DNA of 22,444 nt from an uncultured Blautia sp. (GTDB taxonomy: Bacteria; Bacillota; Clostridia; Lachnospirales; Lachnospiraceae), in the NCBI GenBank assembly GCA_900553515.1, contig USDN01000046.1:1-22444 (forward strand). Reading direction: 5' to 3'. The position numbers and the translations under genes were made by a program. This document shows, one piece after another, positions 8,243 to 15,973 of this stretch. The notes under the pieces were generated by a model. The model worked only from the letters and a program-made list of their open reading frames with translations. It did not search any database and was not told the DNA's origin. Numbering within the stretch: the stretch's first letter is position 1; every line of letters begins with the position of its first letter.

Positions 8243-8404
8243 TTACTTATGTTTGCCGGCTTTATCATCCAGCGATTCCAACATTTTCGCCAGCTCATCT
8301 GCATTTTTACGAATTTTTGTCAAATGACTGTCCAGTCTGCGGTGATCATAGCTGAATTGTGCCATAATCGCCTGGATCCTGCCATGCTTTTTTAATGATG
8401 CCAT
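8243..8404 (-). CDS. Small 53-residue protein of unknown function
   Basis: This open frame codes for 53 residues, starting MASLKKHGRIQAIMAQFSYD and ending DDKAGKHK. An AGGAGGG ribosome site lies 5 bases before the ATG at 8404, which is the main reason to call it. It is highly charged, has no cysteine and no membrane segment, and residues about 18-47 look like one amphipathic helix (HRRLDSHLTKIRKNADELAKMLESLDD). It lies just downstream of the trmB terminator and upstream of the sugar-operon promoter. I do not recognise the family. The sugar-operon signal lies after its stop, so it could be a separate short unit or be read by leak-through from trmB. Confidence 0.6.
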   Translation of the reverse strand: MASLKKHGRIQAIMAQFSYDHRRLDSHLTKIRKNADELAKMLESLDDKAGKHK

Positions 8405-8441
8405 AACATCCCTCCTGTTTAGACAAACTTCTCAATCTGAC

Positions 8442-8469
8442 AAAAAGAGGACAGCAGTCCCTGTCCTCT
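8442..8469 (-). terminator. Intrinsic terminator of trmB
   Basis: On the minus strand AGAGGACAG (8469-8461) and CTGTCCTCT (8454-8446) form a perfect 9-base-pair stem with a 6-base loop, followed by TTTTT. It lies about 50 bases after the trmB stop. Confidence 0.88.
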
Positions 8470-8518
8470 GAAGTGTTTCTTCTATATTATATGTATATCT
8501 GATACAAACTGTTCCCTG

Positions 8519-9175
8519 TTACTTCTGGCGGATCACCAGCTTGCAGATAGGATTTCCCATGGAAGAAAATTTCTCCTCATATTCAGTCATCACATTTCCT
8601 TCCATCATATCTTTCTGATGATGAAGGTCAAAGGTGTGTGCCAGCAGCTCCCAATTACTTTCCTGCACCTCTTCCAGAGAAAACTCAAACAGCTCCCTGT
8701 TATCTGTTTTAAATTCTACCAGTCCTTCCGGAACCAGAATCTTTTCATAGCGGGAAAGAAATTCCCGGGAAGTAAGTCGTCTTTTCGCATGGCGTGCCTT
8801 GGGCCAGGGATCAGAAAAATTCAGATAAATCTTCTGAACCTCCCCCTTTTCAAAAATCTCCGGCAGTTCTCTGGCATCCACTCTCATAAACAGAAGATTG
8901 TCAAATCCCTCTCCTGCTTCTTCCAGTTCTTCTCTTTTCTGAAGTGCCCGGAGCAGCACACTGTCGTACATTTCAATTCCCACATAATTCACATCCGGAT
9001 GGAGCCTTGCCATATCCATAAGGAAACGCCCCTTGCCCATTCCCACTTCTATATGAAGAGGCTGCTTTCCGGAAAAACACTCCGTCCATTTCCCCTTATG
9101 TTCCTTCGGTTCCTGTACCACATAATCACTTTCCAGGATCGCATCCTTTGCTCCGGGTATATTCCGCAATCTCAT
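8519..9175 (-). CDS. trmB: tRNA (guanine-N7-)-methyltransferase
   Basis: This 218-residue SAM-dependent enzyme makes m7G46 in the variable loop of tRNAs. It starts MRLRNIPGAK, the family's usual beginning, which picks the start at 9175 over in-frame ATGs further upstream; AGGAGG lies before it. Motif I is IEVGMGKGRFL (42-52), motif II IEMYDS (67-72), and VDARELPE follows. The family signature YLNFSDPWPKARHAKRRLT (117-135) carries the catalytic aspartate and the basic tRNA-binding stretch. EFKTDN (154-159) follows. Length is normal. It is a single-gene unit with its own promoter and terminator. Confidence 0.96.
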   Translation of the reverse strand: MRLRNIPGAKDAILESDYVVQEPKEHKGKWTECFSGKQPLHIEVGMGKGRFLMDMARLHPDVNYVGIEMYDSVLLRALQKREELEEAGEGFDNLLFMRVDARELPEIFEKGEVQKIYLNFSDPWPKARHAKRRLTSREFLSRYEKILVPEGLVEFKTDNRELFEFSLEEVQESNWELLAHTFDLHHQKDMMEGNVMTEYEEKFSSMGNPICKLVIRQK

Positions 9176-9212
9176 ATCTGATCTGTCCTCCTGTAAACTT
9201 AAACGTAATCCT

Positions 9213-9241
9213 ATCATACATGTTTTTTTTCTATTCATCAA
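9213..9241 (-). promoter_or_regulatory. Promoter of trmB
   Basis: On the minus strand -35 TTGATG (9236-9241), 17-base spacer, -10 TATGAT (9213-9218). It gives a leader of about 30 bases before the trmB ribosome site. Confidence 0.65.
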
Positions 9242-9340
9242 GAAATTTTTCCCTTACAGATTCTTCAATAATTATGCTGTTTTATAACATATAAACAATA
9301 AAAAAGAAAATAATAACCATAAGACTGCTGTAAATTTGTG

Positions 9341-9369
9341 TGGAAATTCCTGAACAAAAGGTGTATCAT
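9341..9369 (+). promoter_or_regulatory. Probable promoter of the V-type ATPase operon
   Basis: TGGAAA (9341-9346), 17-base spacer and TATCAT (9364-9369), about 45 bases before the first gene. The -10 matches five of six consensus positions and the -35 four. It lies in an AT-rich divergent gap shared with trmB. Confidence 0.5.
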
Positions 9370-9420
9370 AGGATAAAGTTCCACAAAGGCACAAATCCTG
9401 AAACCAAAAGGAGGTTGAAT

Positions 9421-9732
9421 ATGGAACAGATACTAAATAAACTGTCTGAAATAGAGCTTACTGCCAAACATATTATGGAAGAAGCGGACGAGACCAAAAA
9501 GGCACTTTCTGCAGAAATGGAGCAGGAATGCAAGGCTTTTGACGCTGCTCTGGAAAAGGAGACCAATGACAGGATACAGGAGCTGAGAAACAGTCTGGAA
9601 AAGAAAAAGGATGCAGAGATCACTGCGCTTCGTCGTGAAACCGAAAAAATTCTTTCTGATCTGGATGATTTCTACAGCAAAAACCACCAACAGCTTTCAG
9701 AGAAATTATTTCAGAAACTGCTGGAACACTGA
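9421..9732 (+). CDS. V-type ATPase subunit G/H (peripheral stalk)
   Basis: This 103-residue protein is almost entirely charged alpha-helix with a coiled-coil pattern from about 10 to 90 and no membrane part, as in the AhaH/NtpF stalk subunit. This subunit pairs with subunit E to form the peripheral stalk holding the catalytic head against subunit I. The family is weakly conserved, so the call leans on the helix pattern and on being the first gene of the operon. The start at 9421 has an AAGGAGG site 6-7 bases upstream; a longer frame from 9340 runs through the promoter and is rejected. Confidence 0.82.
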   Translation: MEQILNKLSEIELTAKHIMEEADETKKALSAEMEQECKAFDAALEKETNDRIQELRNSLEKKKDAEITALRRETEKILSDLDDFYSKNHQQLSEKLFQKLLEH

Positions 9733-9750
9733 AAGGAGGCGCAGCACAGC

Positions 9751-10794
9751 ATGGGAAATCTCCTTTCCTACAGCGGGATCTCCGCTAAGATCCGTGCCAT
9801 GCAGAGTAAACTGACTACAGAAGAACAGCTTCTTGAAATTCTTCAGCTTTCGGATGTTCCCCAGGTGATCGCCTACCTGAAACGTACACCGGAATATTCA
9901 GAAGTCTGGAAGGATCTTGATGAAAACGCTCTGCATCGAGGGCAAATTGAAAAGCTTTTGAAGACATCTATCTTCCACAACTTTTCACGGATCTATCAAT
10001 TTGCCAGCAAAGAACAGCGCAAATTCCTGGAACTGTATTCCAAACGGTACGAAATCCGTGTGCTGAAAGAGATCATGACAGATCTTTTTGATCACAGGGA
10101 TACTGATCCTGTGGATATCACACCTTACTGTGGATTTTTCCGCAAGCATTCCCGACTGGATCTGGATAAGCTTACCGCCTGCACGACCATGGAAGAATTT
10201 ATTGCAGCCTTGAAAGGACATGAGTTTTATCAGCCCCTTTCACAGATACGCAATCATGAAAGCGCCCTGCTTTTTGATTATGGCATGGCACTTGATCTGT
10301 ATTATTTTTCACAGATCTGGAATGTGCGCAAAAAACTTTTTTCCGGAAACGATCTCAAAGAGATCACCACTGCCTATGGTGAGAAATTTGATATGCTGAA
10401 CCTTCAGTTTATTTTCCGGTCAAAGAGATATTTTCATATGGCGCCGGCAGACATTTATGCCCTGCTGATTCCTATGAATTATAAACTAAAAAAAGAAGAG
10501 ATCAATGCTCTTGTGGAATCAACTACTTATGATCAGGCCCGCGCACTGTTCCGCAGGACTTACTATGGCAGAAAATACGAACATCTGGAAGCCCATAACC
10601 TGGAAGAATTTTATAATGTCATGCTCCGGGATACGCTGGAAAAGGAAGCCCGCAGAGATCCTTACTCTGTAGCAGTCCTTTATTCCTATCTGTATCATAA
10701 AGAGCATGAGGTCTATCGCCTGACTATCGCGCTTGAGTGTGTGCGTTACGGCGTGGATCCCCAGGAAGCGCTCCAGTATATCCGTAATAATTAA
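9751..10794 (+). CDS. ntpC: V-type ATPase subunit C (rotor cap, subunit d homologue)
   Basis: This 347-residue, all-helical soluble protein matches the NtpC/AtpC family (eukaryotic V-ATPase d). This protein is the funnel that sits on the membrane ring of subunit K and receives the D-F central stalk. It starts MGNLLSYSGISAKIRAMQSKLT and contains threefold-related helical bundles such as NFSRIYQFASKEQRKFLELYSKRYE. The C-terminus (VAVLYSYLYHKEHEVYRLTIALECVRYGVDPQEAL) is the most typical part. Length fits the family. A GGAGG site lies about 10 bases before the ATG, and the gene follows subunit G/H after 18 bases. Confidence 0.93.
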   Translation: MGNLLSYSGISAKIRAMQSKLTTEEQLLEILQLSDVPQVIAYLKRTPEYSEVWKDLDENALHRGQIEKLLKTSIFHNFSRIYQFASKEQRKFLELYSKRYEIRVLKEIMTDLFDHRDTDPVDITPYCGFFRKHSRLDLDKLTACTTMEEFIAALKGHEFYQPLSQIRNHESALLFDYGMALDLYYFSQIWNVRKKLFSGNDLKEITTAYGEKFDMLNLQFIFRSKRYFHMAPADIYALLIPMNYKLKKEEINALVESTTYDQARALFRRTYYGRKYEHLEAHNLEEFYNVMLRDTLEKEARRDPYSVAVLYSYLYHKEHEVYRLTIALECVRYGVDPQEALQYIRNN

Positions 10795-10821
10795 CATTAT
10801 CATCAACCCGGAGGTAACATC

Positions 10822-12756
10822 GTGATTGAAAAAATGAAATTTTTGAGCATCACAGGACCAAAGGCGGACATTGACAGAATGACGGAAACCTATCTTTCCA
10901 GATATGAGATACATCTGGAAAATGCACTTGCTGAACTGACAGAGGATGCAAATCTGTCTCCGTTTTTGGAGATCAACCCCTATCGTGAAGCTCTCACTTC
11001 CATCAGCAGCTTTTATGAACAGCTGGAAGATCCGGAAAGCATCACTCCGCAGCAAATGGACACAGAAACTGCCGTTTCTGTAGTTCGAAGAATCCAGAGG
11101 GAATCCCGGGAACTGGAAGAAACCCGTGAAAAGCTTCATGAACAACATGCGGAAATGATCGATTCCCTTAAGATCATCCGCCCATTCCGAAATCTGGACT
11201 ATGACGTATCCGAAATCCTGAAGCTCCAATACATCCACTATCGCTTTGGACGTATTGAAAAACAGTATTTCAAAAAATTTGAAAAATATATCTATGATAC
11301 ACTGGATACTATTTTTCTGAAATGCAGTGAAGATGAACAATATTACTATGGCGTGTATTTTGTTCCCAAGCACCAGGCTCATAAAGTCCATGCAGTTTAT
11401 TCCTCCATGCACTTTGAGCAGATTTTTGTTCCGGACTGCTATCAGGGTACCGCAAAAGAAGCGTTTTCCATCTTGGATAAGCTTCATAAGGATATCCACG
11501 CGGCACTGGAACAGAACAAAAAGGATTCCGAGAGATTCCTTATTGATAACCGTACCGCTATCGTTTCTGCAAAAGCAGCTCTGGAAGCCTGCTCTTCCAG
11601 CTTTGATATCCGGAGACTTGCCGCCTGCACAAAGGGAGAAAACAATACCTTCTATATTCTGTGCGGCTGGATGACAGAAAAGGATGCCCTGGCATTCCAG
11701 GAGGATATCAAAGACGACGATAAAATTTTCTGTCTGATGGAGGACGAACAGTCTCCTGCTAAAAAGACGCCGCCTACCAAGCTTCATAACCTGAAGCTTT
11801 TCAGACCTTTTGAGATGTATATTAAAATGTACGGCCTTCCCGCCTATAACGAAATGGATCCCACCTGGTTTGTGGCGCTTACCTATTCTTTTATCTTCGG
11901 AGCGATGTTCGGAGATGTAGGCCAGGGTCTTCTCCTCTTCTTTGGCGGACTGATCCTGTATAAAACAAAACATATGGATCTGGCAGGCATTATCAGCTGC
12001 GCCGGAATCTTCTCTACCTTCTTCGGATTTATGTATGGCAGTATCTTTGGATTCGAGGAAGTGCTGCACGCATTCTGGCTGAAGCCAATGACAGCCATGA
12101 TGGATGTTCCCCTTGTGGGCCGTCTGAATGCCGTGTTCGTTATCGCCATTGGATTCGGAATGTTCCTTATTCTGACCTGTATGGTATTTAATATCATCAA
12201 TTCTGTCCGTAACCATGATACGGAAAAAACATGGTTTGACAGCAACGCTGTTGCCGGACTTGTATTTTATGGCTCTATTGCCCTTTCTGCAGTGCTTCTG
12301 GTTTCCGGAAAAAAACTTCCTGCTGCTGCAGTTATGGCAGTAATGTTCGGTGTTCCGCTTCTTCTGATGTTCCTGAAGGAGCCCCTCACCAATCTGGTAG
12401 AAAAGAAAAAACAGATCTTTCCGGAGCAGAAAGGCATGTTCTTTGTACAGAGCTTCTTTGAGCTTTTCGAGGTACTGTTAAGCTACCTTTCCAACACCCT
12501 CTCCTTCCTGCGTATCGGCGCTTTTGCAGTCAGTCACGCGGCTATGATGGAGGTTGTGCTGATGCTTGCCGGAGCCACAGAAGGAGGATCTCCCAACTGG
12601 ATCGTTATTGTCCTTGGAAATCTTTTTGTCTGCGCCATGGAAGGTCTGATCGTTGGCATCCAGGTTCTTCGTCTGGAATACTACGAGATCTTCAGCCGCT
12701 TCTATGCCGGAAACGGACGGGAATTTCTTCCTTTCAAAAAAAGGGAATGCCAGTAA
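10822..12756 (+). CDS. ntpI: V-type ATPase subunit I (membrane stator, ion path)
   Basis: This 644-residue protein corresponds to the eukaryotic subunit a. Residues 1 to about 345 form the cytoplasmic arm with long coiled coils. The rest is a membrane domain of about seven or eight helices, beginning near PTWFVALTYSFIFGAMFGDVGQG and ending with VCAMEGLIVGIQVLRLEYYEIFSRFYAGNGREFLPF. The essential arginine facing the K ring is R564 in NTLSFLRIGAFAVSHAAM. It starts at GTG (10822), with GGAGGT six bases before; the next in-frame ATG is at residue 5. Confidence 0.95.
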   Translation: MIEKMKFLSITGPKADIDRMTETYLSRYEIHLENALAELTEDANLSPFLEINPYREALTSISSFYEQLEDPESITPQQMDTETAVSVVRRIQRESRELEETREKLHEQHAEMIDSLKIIRPFRNLDYDVSEILKLQYIHYRFGRIEKQYFKKFEKYIYDTLDTIFLKCSEDEQYYYGVYFVPKHQAHKVHAVYSSMHFEQIFVPDCYQGTAKEAFSILDKLHKDIHAALEQNKKDSERFLIDNRTAIVSAKAALEACSSSFDIRRLAACTKGENNTFYILCGWMTEKDALAFQEDIKDDDKIFCLMEDEQSPAKKTPPTKLHNLKLFRPFEMYIKMYGLPAYNEMDPTWFVALTYSFIFGAMFGDVGQGLLLFFGGLILYKTKHMDLAGIISCAGIFSTFFGFMYGSIFGFEEVLHAFWLKPMTAMMDVPLVGRLNAVFVIAIGFGMFLILTCMVFNIINSVRNHDTEKTWFDSNAVAGLVFYGSIALSAVLLVSGKKLPAAAVMAVMFGVPLLLMFLKEPLTNLVEKKKQIFPEQKGMFFVQSFFELFEVLLSYLSNTLSFLRIGAFAVSHAAMMEVVLMLAGATEGGSPNWIVIVLGNLFVCAMEGLIVGIQVLRLEYYEIFSRFYAGNGREFLPFKKRECQ

Positions 12757-12779
12757 ATATGTAAGCAACCGGAAATTTT

Positions 12780-12805
12780 GTTACTGTGAGCAGTAACGGA
12801 TTTTT
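12780..12805 (+). terminator. Hairpin with T tract before the K subunit gene
   Basis: GTTACTG (12780-12786) and CAGTAAC (12791-12797) form a perfect stem with a 4-base loop, followed by GGATTTTT. It lies in the only long gap (86 bases) in the operon after subunit C. It could be a weak attenuator, or an mRNA processing or stabilising element that lifts expression of the multi-copy K subunit. A 16-base AT palindrome (12809-12824) follows just before the ribosome site. Confidence 0.5.
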
Positions 12806-12842
12806 CCCATAAAATTAATTTTATCATCAGGAGGATATTATC

Positions 12843-13274
12843 ATGAACATGATCATTCAAATCGTAACAGCAATCGCACTGGTTCTCAGCATTATCGTAC
12901 CTTTTGGCTGCTATTTCCTTGGAGAAAAAAGCAAAAAACGTTATAAACGTACATTAGCAGTAAACTGTTTTCTGTTCTTCGGCGTTATCCTTGTGGCTTC
13001 TGTCGTAATGTTTGCAGGAACTGCAAGCGTACAGGCTGCTTCCGGCGCTGAAAGCGGACTGGCTACCGGTCTTGGCTACATTGCAGCCGCTCTTGTTACA
13101 AGTATTTCCGGTCTTGGTTCCGGTATTGCCGTTGCCAGCTCCGCAAGTGCTGCTCTTGGCGCACTGAGCGAAGACGGTTCTCTTTTTGGTAAATCTATTA
13201 TCTTCGTAGCTATGGCCGAAGGTATCGCTCTTTACGGACTGATCATCTCCTTTATGATCCTTGGTAAACTTTAA
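12843..13274 (+). CDS. ntpK: V-type ATPase subunit K (membrane rotor ring proteolipid)
   Basis: This 143-residue protein has four predicted membrane helices at about 5-26, 42-60, 76-102 and 115-140. Only helices 3 and 4 form a proteolipid hairpin: GLGYIAAALVTSISGLGSG, then the polar loop SEDGSLFGK, then FVAMAEGIALYGLIISFMI with the ion-binding glutamate E126. Helices 1 and 2 do not look like a second copy of that hairpin and are joined by a basic loop (GEKSKKRYKR). After helix 2 comes a small polar stretch with TASVQAASG, which resembles a signal-peptidase site. The glutamine and the Thr/Ser next to Glu used for Na+ in Enterococcus NtpK are V and G here, so proton coupling is more likely (inference). 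The ribosome site is AGGAGG. Confidence 0.93.
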   Translation: MNMIIQIVTAIALVLSIIVPFGCYFLGEKSKKRYKRTLAVNCFLFFGVILVASVVMFAGTASVQAASGAESGLATGLGYIAAALVTSISGLGSGIAVASSASAALGALSEDGSLFGKSIIFVAMAEGIALYGLIISFMILGKL

Positions 13275-13286
13275 GAGGCATAATCT

Positions 13287-13595
13287 ATGAAAATGTATTT
13301 AATCAGCGACAACATCGACACCTACACAGGCATGCGCCTGGCAGGTGTCGAGGGCGTAGTCGTCCATGAGCGTCAGGAACTTCGCGAGGCTCTGGAACGC
13401 ACCATCGCAGACAAAGAAATCGGGATCATTCTCCTTACAGAAAAATTCGGAAGAGAATTCCCGGAGATCATTGATGACGTCCGGCTCCACCACAAAACTC
13501 CCCTGATCATTGAAATCCCTGACAGACATGGTACTGGAAGGAAACCGGATTTTATCACTTCATATGTCAATGAAGCAATCGGACTGAAATTATAG
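13287..13595 (+). CDS. ntpG: V-type ATPase subunit F (central stalk)
   Basis: This 102-residue protein has the CheY-like fold pattern of the F subunit: MKMYLISDNIDTYTGMRLAGV, then EIGIILLTEKFGREF and TPLIIEIPDRHG. It binds subunit D in the rotor. It follows K after 12 bases with a weaker GAGG site; a second ATG two codons later is an alternative start. The size is normal. Confidence 0.93.
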   Translation: MKMYLISDNIDTYTGMRLAGVEGVVVHERQELREALERTIADKEIGIILLTEKFGREFPEIIDDVRLHHKTPLIIEIPDRHGTGRKPDFITSYVNEAIGLKL

Positions 13596-13607
13596 GCAGG
13601 TGTAAAC

Positions 13608-14195
13608 ATGACAATAGATGAAAAACTGCAGCATTTTTATGATATTTCTATAGAAGAAGCAAAAGAAGATGCAGCAAAAGAAATCCAGACGCACAGGGAA
13701 ATGCTTTCCCAGATGCTGAATGAACATAAAGATGCCCGAAGACAGGGTGCGGAAGCAGAAATCAAGGCTGAAGCCGATCATGTCCGCAGAGAGATCAACA
13801 AGGCTCTGGCAGCAGAACAAATCACCCTGAAACGTCACTGGTCCCGAAAGCAGGAGGACCTGAAGGAGGATCTTTTCTCCGCAGTCAGAAAAAAGGTGGA
13901 TACTTTTATGAAATCACCGGAGTATCTGGATTATCTCTGCAGGCAGATCCAGGAGGTACAGGAATTTGCCGGAACAGACGAAGTACACATTTCTCTTTCC
14001 TCCGGTGACAATGATAAGCTGGATGTCCTTACTGCAAAAACAGGTGCAGAGCTTACCGTTTCTAAAGATGATTTTATCGGAGGCGTACGCGCTGCCATCC
14101 CTGAAAAAAATATCATGATCGACAATTCCTTTCTGGAAGGACTGGAATCCATGCGTAAAGAATTCAAATTTGACGGAGGTCTGAATCATGAATAA
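13608..14195 (+). CDS. ntpE: V-type ATPase subunit E (peripheral stalk)
   Basis: This 195-residue protein has a long charged N-terminal helix (about 1-105) that pairs with subunit G/H, and a globular C-terminal domain that binds the catalytic head. The C-terminal part shows DDFIGGVRAAIPEKNIMIDNSFLEGLESM, the usual E-subunit ending motif (GG, then D/N-x-S/T-F). Its last eight bases overlap the start of the A subunit gene, so the two are translationally coupled. Confidence 0.93.
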   Translation: MTIDEKLQHFYDISIEEAKEDAAKEIQTHREMLSQMLNEHKDARRQGAEAEIKAEADHVRREINKALAAEQITLKRHWSRKQEDLKEDLFSAVRKKVDTFMKSPEYLDYLCRQIQEVQEFAGTDEVHISLSSGDNDKLDVLTAKTGAELTVSKDDFIGGVRAAIPEKNIMIDNSFLEGLESMRKEFKFDGGLNHE

Positions 14196-15957
14196 AACAG
14201 GTATTATCTATGGAGTCAACGGTCCTGTCATCTACCTGAAGGGTGACCCTGGATTCAAGATCTCCGAGATGGTTTATGTAGGAAAAGAAAACCTGGTAGG
14301 TGAAGTCATTGGTCTGAAAAAAGGCATGACCACCGTTCAGGTTTTTGAGGAGACTACAGGACTCCGTCCGGGTGAAACGGTTACCGGAACCGGAGACGCC
14401 ATCTCCGTACTTCTGGGACCTGGTATCATCCACAATATTTTTGACGGTATCCAGCGTCCTCTGGAAGAAATTGCAAAAACCTCCGGAAAATATATTTCCA
14501 GAGGCGTCAGTGTAGATTCTCTGGACACAGAAAAAAAATGGCACACACATATTACAGTCAAAGAGGGGGATGTTGTGGGTCCCGGCACTATTATCGCCGA
14601 GACGCAGGAAACAGCCTCCATTCTTCATAAATCCATGGTTCCGCCCACCATTACAGACGGAACTGTAATCAAGGCAGCCCCTGACGGAGACTATAACATT
14701 CTGGAGCCTATTGTAACTCTCCAGCTTCCTGACGGAAGTACAAAGGAACTGGCTCTGGCACAGAAATGGCCGATCCGAATCCCGCGTCCTACCCAGCTGC
14801 GCTTCCCGGCAAATGTCCCGCTGGTAACCGGACAGCGTATCCTGGATACTCTCTTCCCTATCGCCAAAGGCGGTACTGCGGCAGTTCCCGGCGGTTTCGG
14901 TACAGGAAAGACCATGACCCAGCATCAGATCGCCAAATGGTCTGACGCAGATATCATCATTTATATCGGCTGCGGAGAACGTGGAAACGAGATGACACAG
15001 GTTCTGGAGGATTTCAGTAAGCTGATCGACCCGAAATCAGGAAACCTGATGATGGACCGTACCACACTGATCGCCAACACCTCCAACATGCCTGTTGCCG
15101 CACGAGAAGCCTCTATTTATACCGGTGTGACACTGGCTGAATACTACCGCGACATGGGCTATGACGTAGCGATCATGGCAGACTCCACTTCCCGTTGGGC
15201 AGAGGCGCTCCGTGAGCTTTCCGGACGTCTGGAGGAAATGCCTGCAGAGGAAGGCTTCCCGGCTTATCTGGCATCCAAACTTTCCGCCTTTTATGAAAGA
15301 GCCGGAATGATGCAGAACCTAAACGGAACCGAAGGCTCTGTATCTATTATCGGCGCCGTATCCCCGCAGGGCGGCGACTTTTCCGAGCCTGTTACCCAGA
15401 ATACCAAGCGTTTTGTCCGCTGCTTCTGGGGGCTGGATAAATCTCTGGCTTATGCCCGCCATTTCCCGGCGATCCACTGGCTTACCAGCTACAGCGAATA
15501 TCTTGAGGATCTTTCTCCCTGGTATCGCGCCAATGTATCTCCGAAATTTGTCACAGACCGAAATCAGATCATGGCGATTCTCAACCAGGAAAGCTCTCTG
15601 ATGGAGATCGTTAAGCTGATCGGAAGCGATGTTCTTCCGGATGACCAGAAGCTTACTCTGGAAATCGCCAGAGTAATCCGTCTCGGCTTCCTTCAGCAGA
15701 ATGCATTCCATGACGAAGACACCTGTGTTCCTATGGAAAAACAGTTCCAGATGATGGAGATCATCCTTTATCTGTACGAAAAATCCCGGGCTCTTGTAAA
15801 CAGAGGAATGCCCGTTTCCGTGCTGAAAGAAGACAACATTTTTGAGCGGATCATTTCTATTAAATATGATGTTCCAAACAACCAGCTGGAAAAATTTGAC
15901 CAGTACAGAAAAGATATTGATGAGTTCTATGACAATGTATTAAAGAAAAACGGCTGA
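14188..15957 (+). CDS. ntpA: V-type ATPase catalytic subunit A
   Basis: This 589-residue catalytic ATPase subunit has a beta-barrel N-terminal domain (1-75) and the A-specific non-homologous region (about 110-190). Its P-loop is PGGFGTGKT (234-242) and GCGERGNEM (261-269) carries the catalytic glutamate. The ADSTSRWAEALRELSGRLEEMPAEEGFPAYL block is present, followed by a helical C-terminal domain. Length and motifs are complete, so it should hydrolyse or make ATP in the A3B3 head. A GGAGGT site precedes the ATG, which lies inside the end of the E gene. Confidence 0.98.
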   Translation: MNKTGIIYGVNGPVIYLKGDPGFKISEMVYVGKENLVGEVIGLKKGMTTVQVFEETTGLRPGETVTGTGDAISVLLGPGIIHNIFDGIQRPLEEIAKTSGKYISRGVSVDSLDTEKKWHTHITVKEGDVVGPGTIIAETQETASILHKSMVPPTITDGTVIKAAPDGDYNILEPIVTLQLPDGSTKELALAQKWPIRIPRPTQLRFPANVPLVTGQRILDTLFPIAKGGTAAVPGGFGTGKTMTQHQIAKWSDADIIIYIGCGERGNEMTQVLEDFSKLIDPKSGNLMMDRTTLIANTSNMPVAAREASIYTGVTLAEYYRDMGYDVAIMADSTSRWAEALRELSGRLEEMPAEEGFPAYLASKLSAFYERAGMMQNLNGTEGSVSIIGAVSPQGGDFSEPVTQNTKRFVRCFWGLDKSLAYARHFPAIHWLTSYSEYLEDLSPWYRANVSPKFVTDRNQIMAILNQESSLMEIVKLIGSDVLPDDQKLTLEIARVIRLGFLQQNAFHDEDTCVPMEKQFQMMEIILYLYEKSRALVNRGMPVSVLKEDNIFERIISIKYDVPNNQLEKFDQYRKDIDEFYDNVLKKNG

Positions 15958-15973
15958 CAGGAGGAAAGTTTTT

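Noticed and set aside
8113..8304. N-terminal extension of the sugar-binding protein
   Set aside because: The extension would precede the signal peptide, covers the promoter and operator, and lacks a ribosome site; the start at 8112 has one.
9340..9420. N-terminal extension of the first V-ATPase gene
   Set aside because: It runs through the likely promoter, and the AAGGAGG site points to the ATG at 9421.
10519..12216. Long 565-codon open frame antisense to V-ATPase subunit I
   Set aside because: It is the mirror of a strongly coding gene with all family motifs on the plus strand; its translation shows no recognisable domain and no ribosome site was seen.
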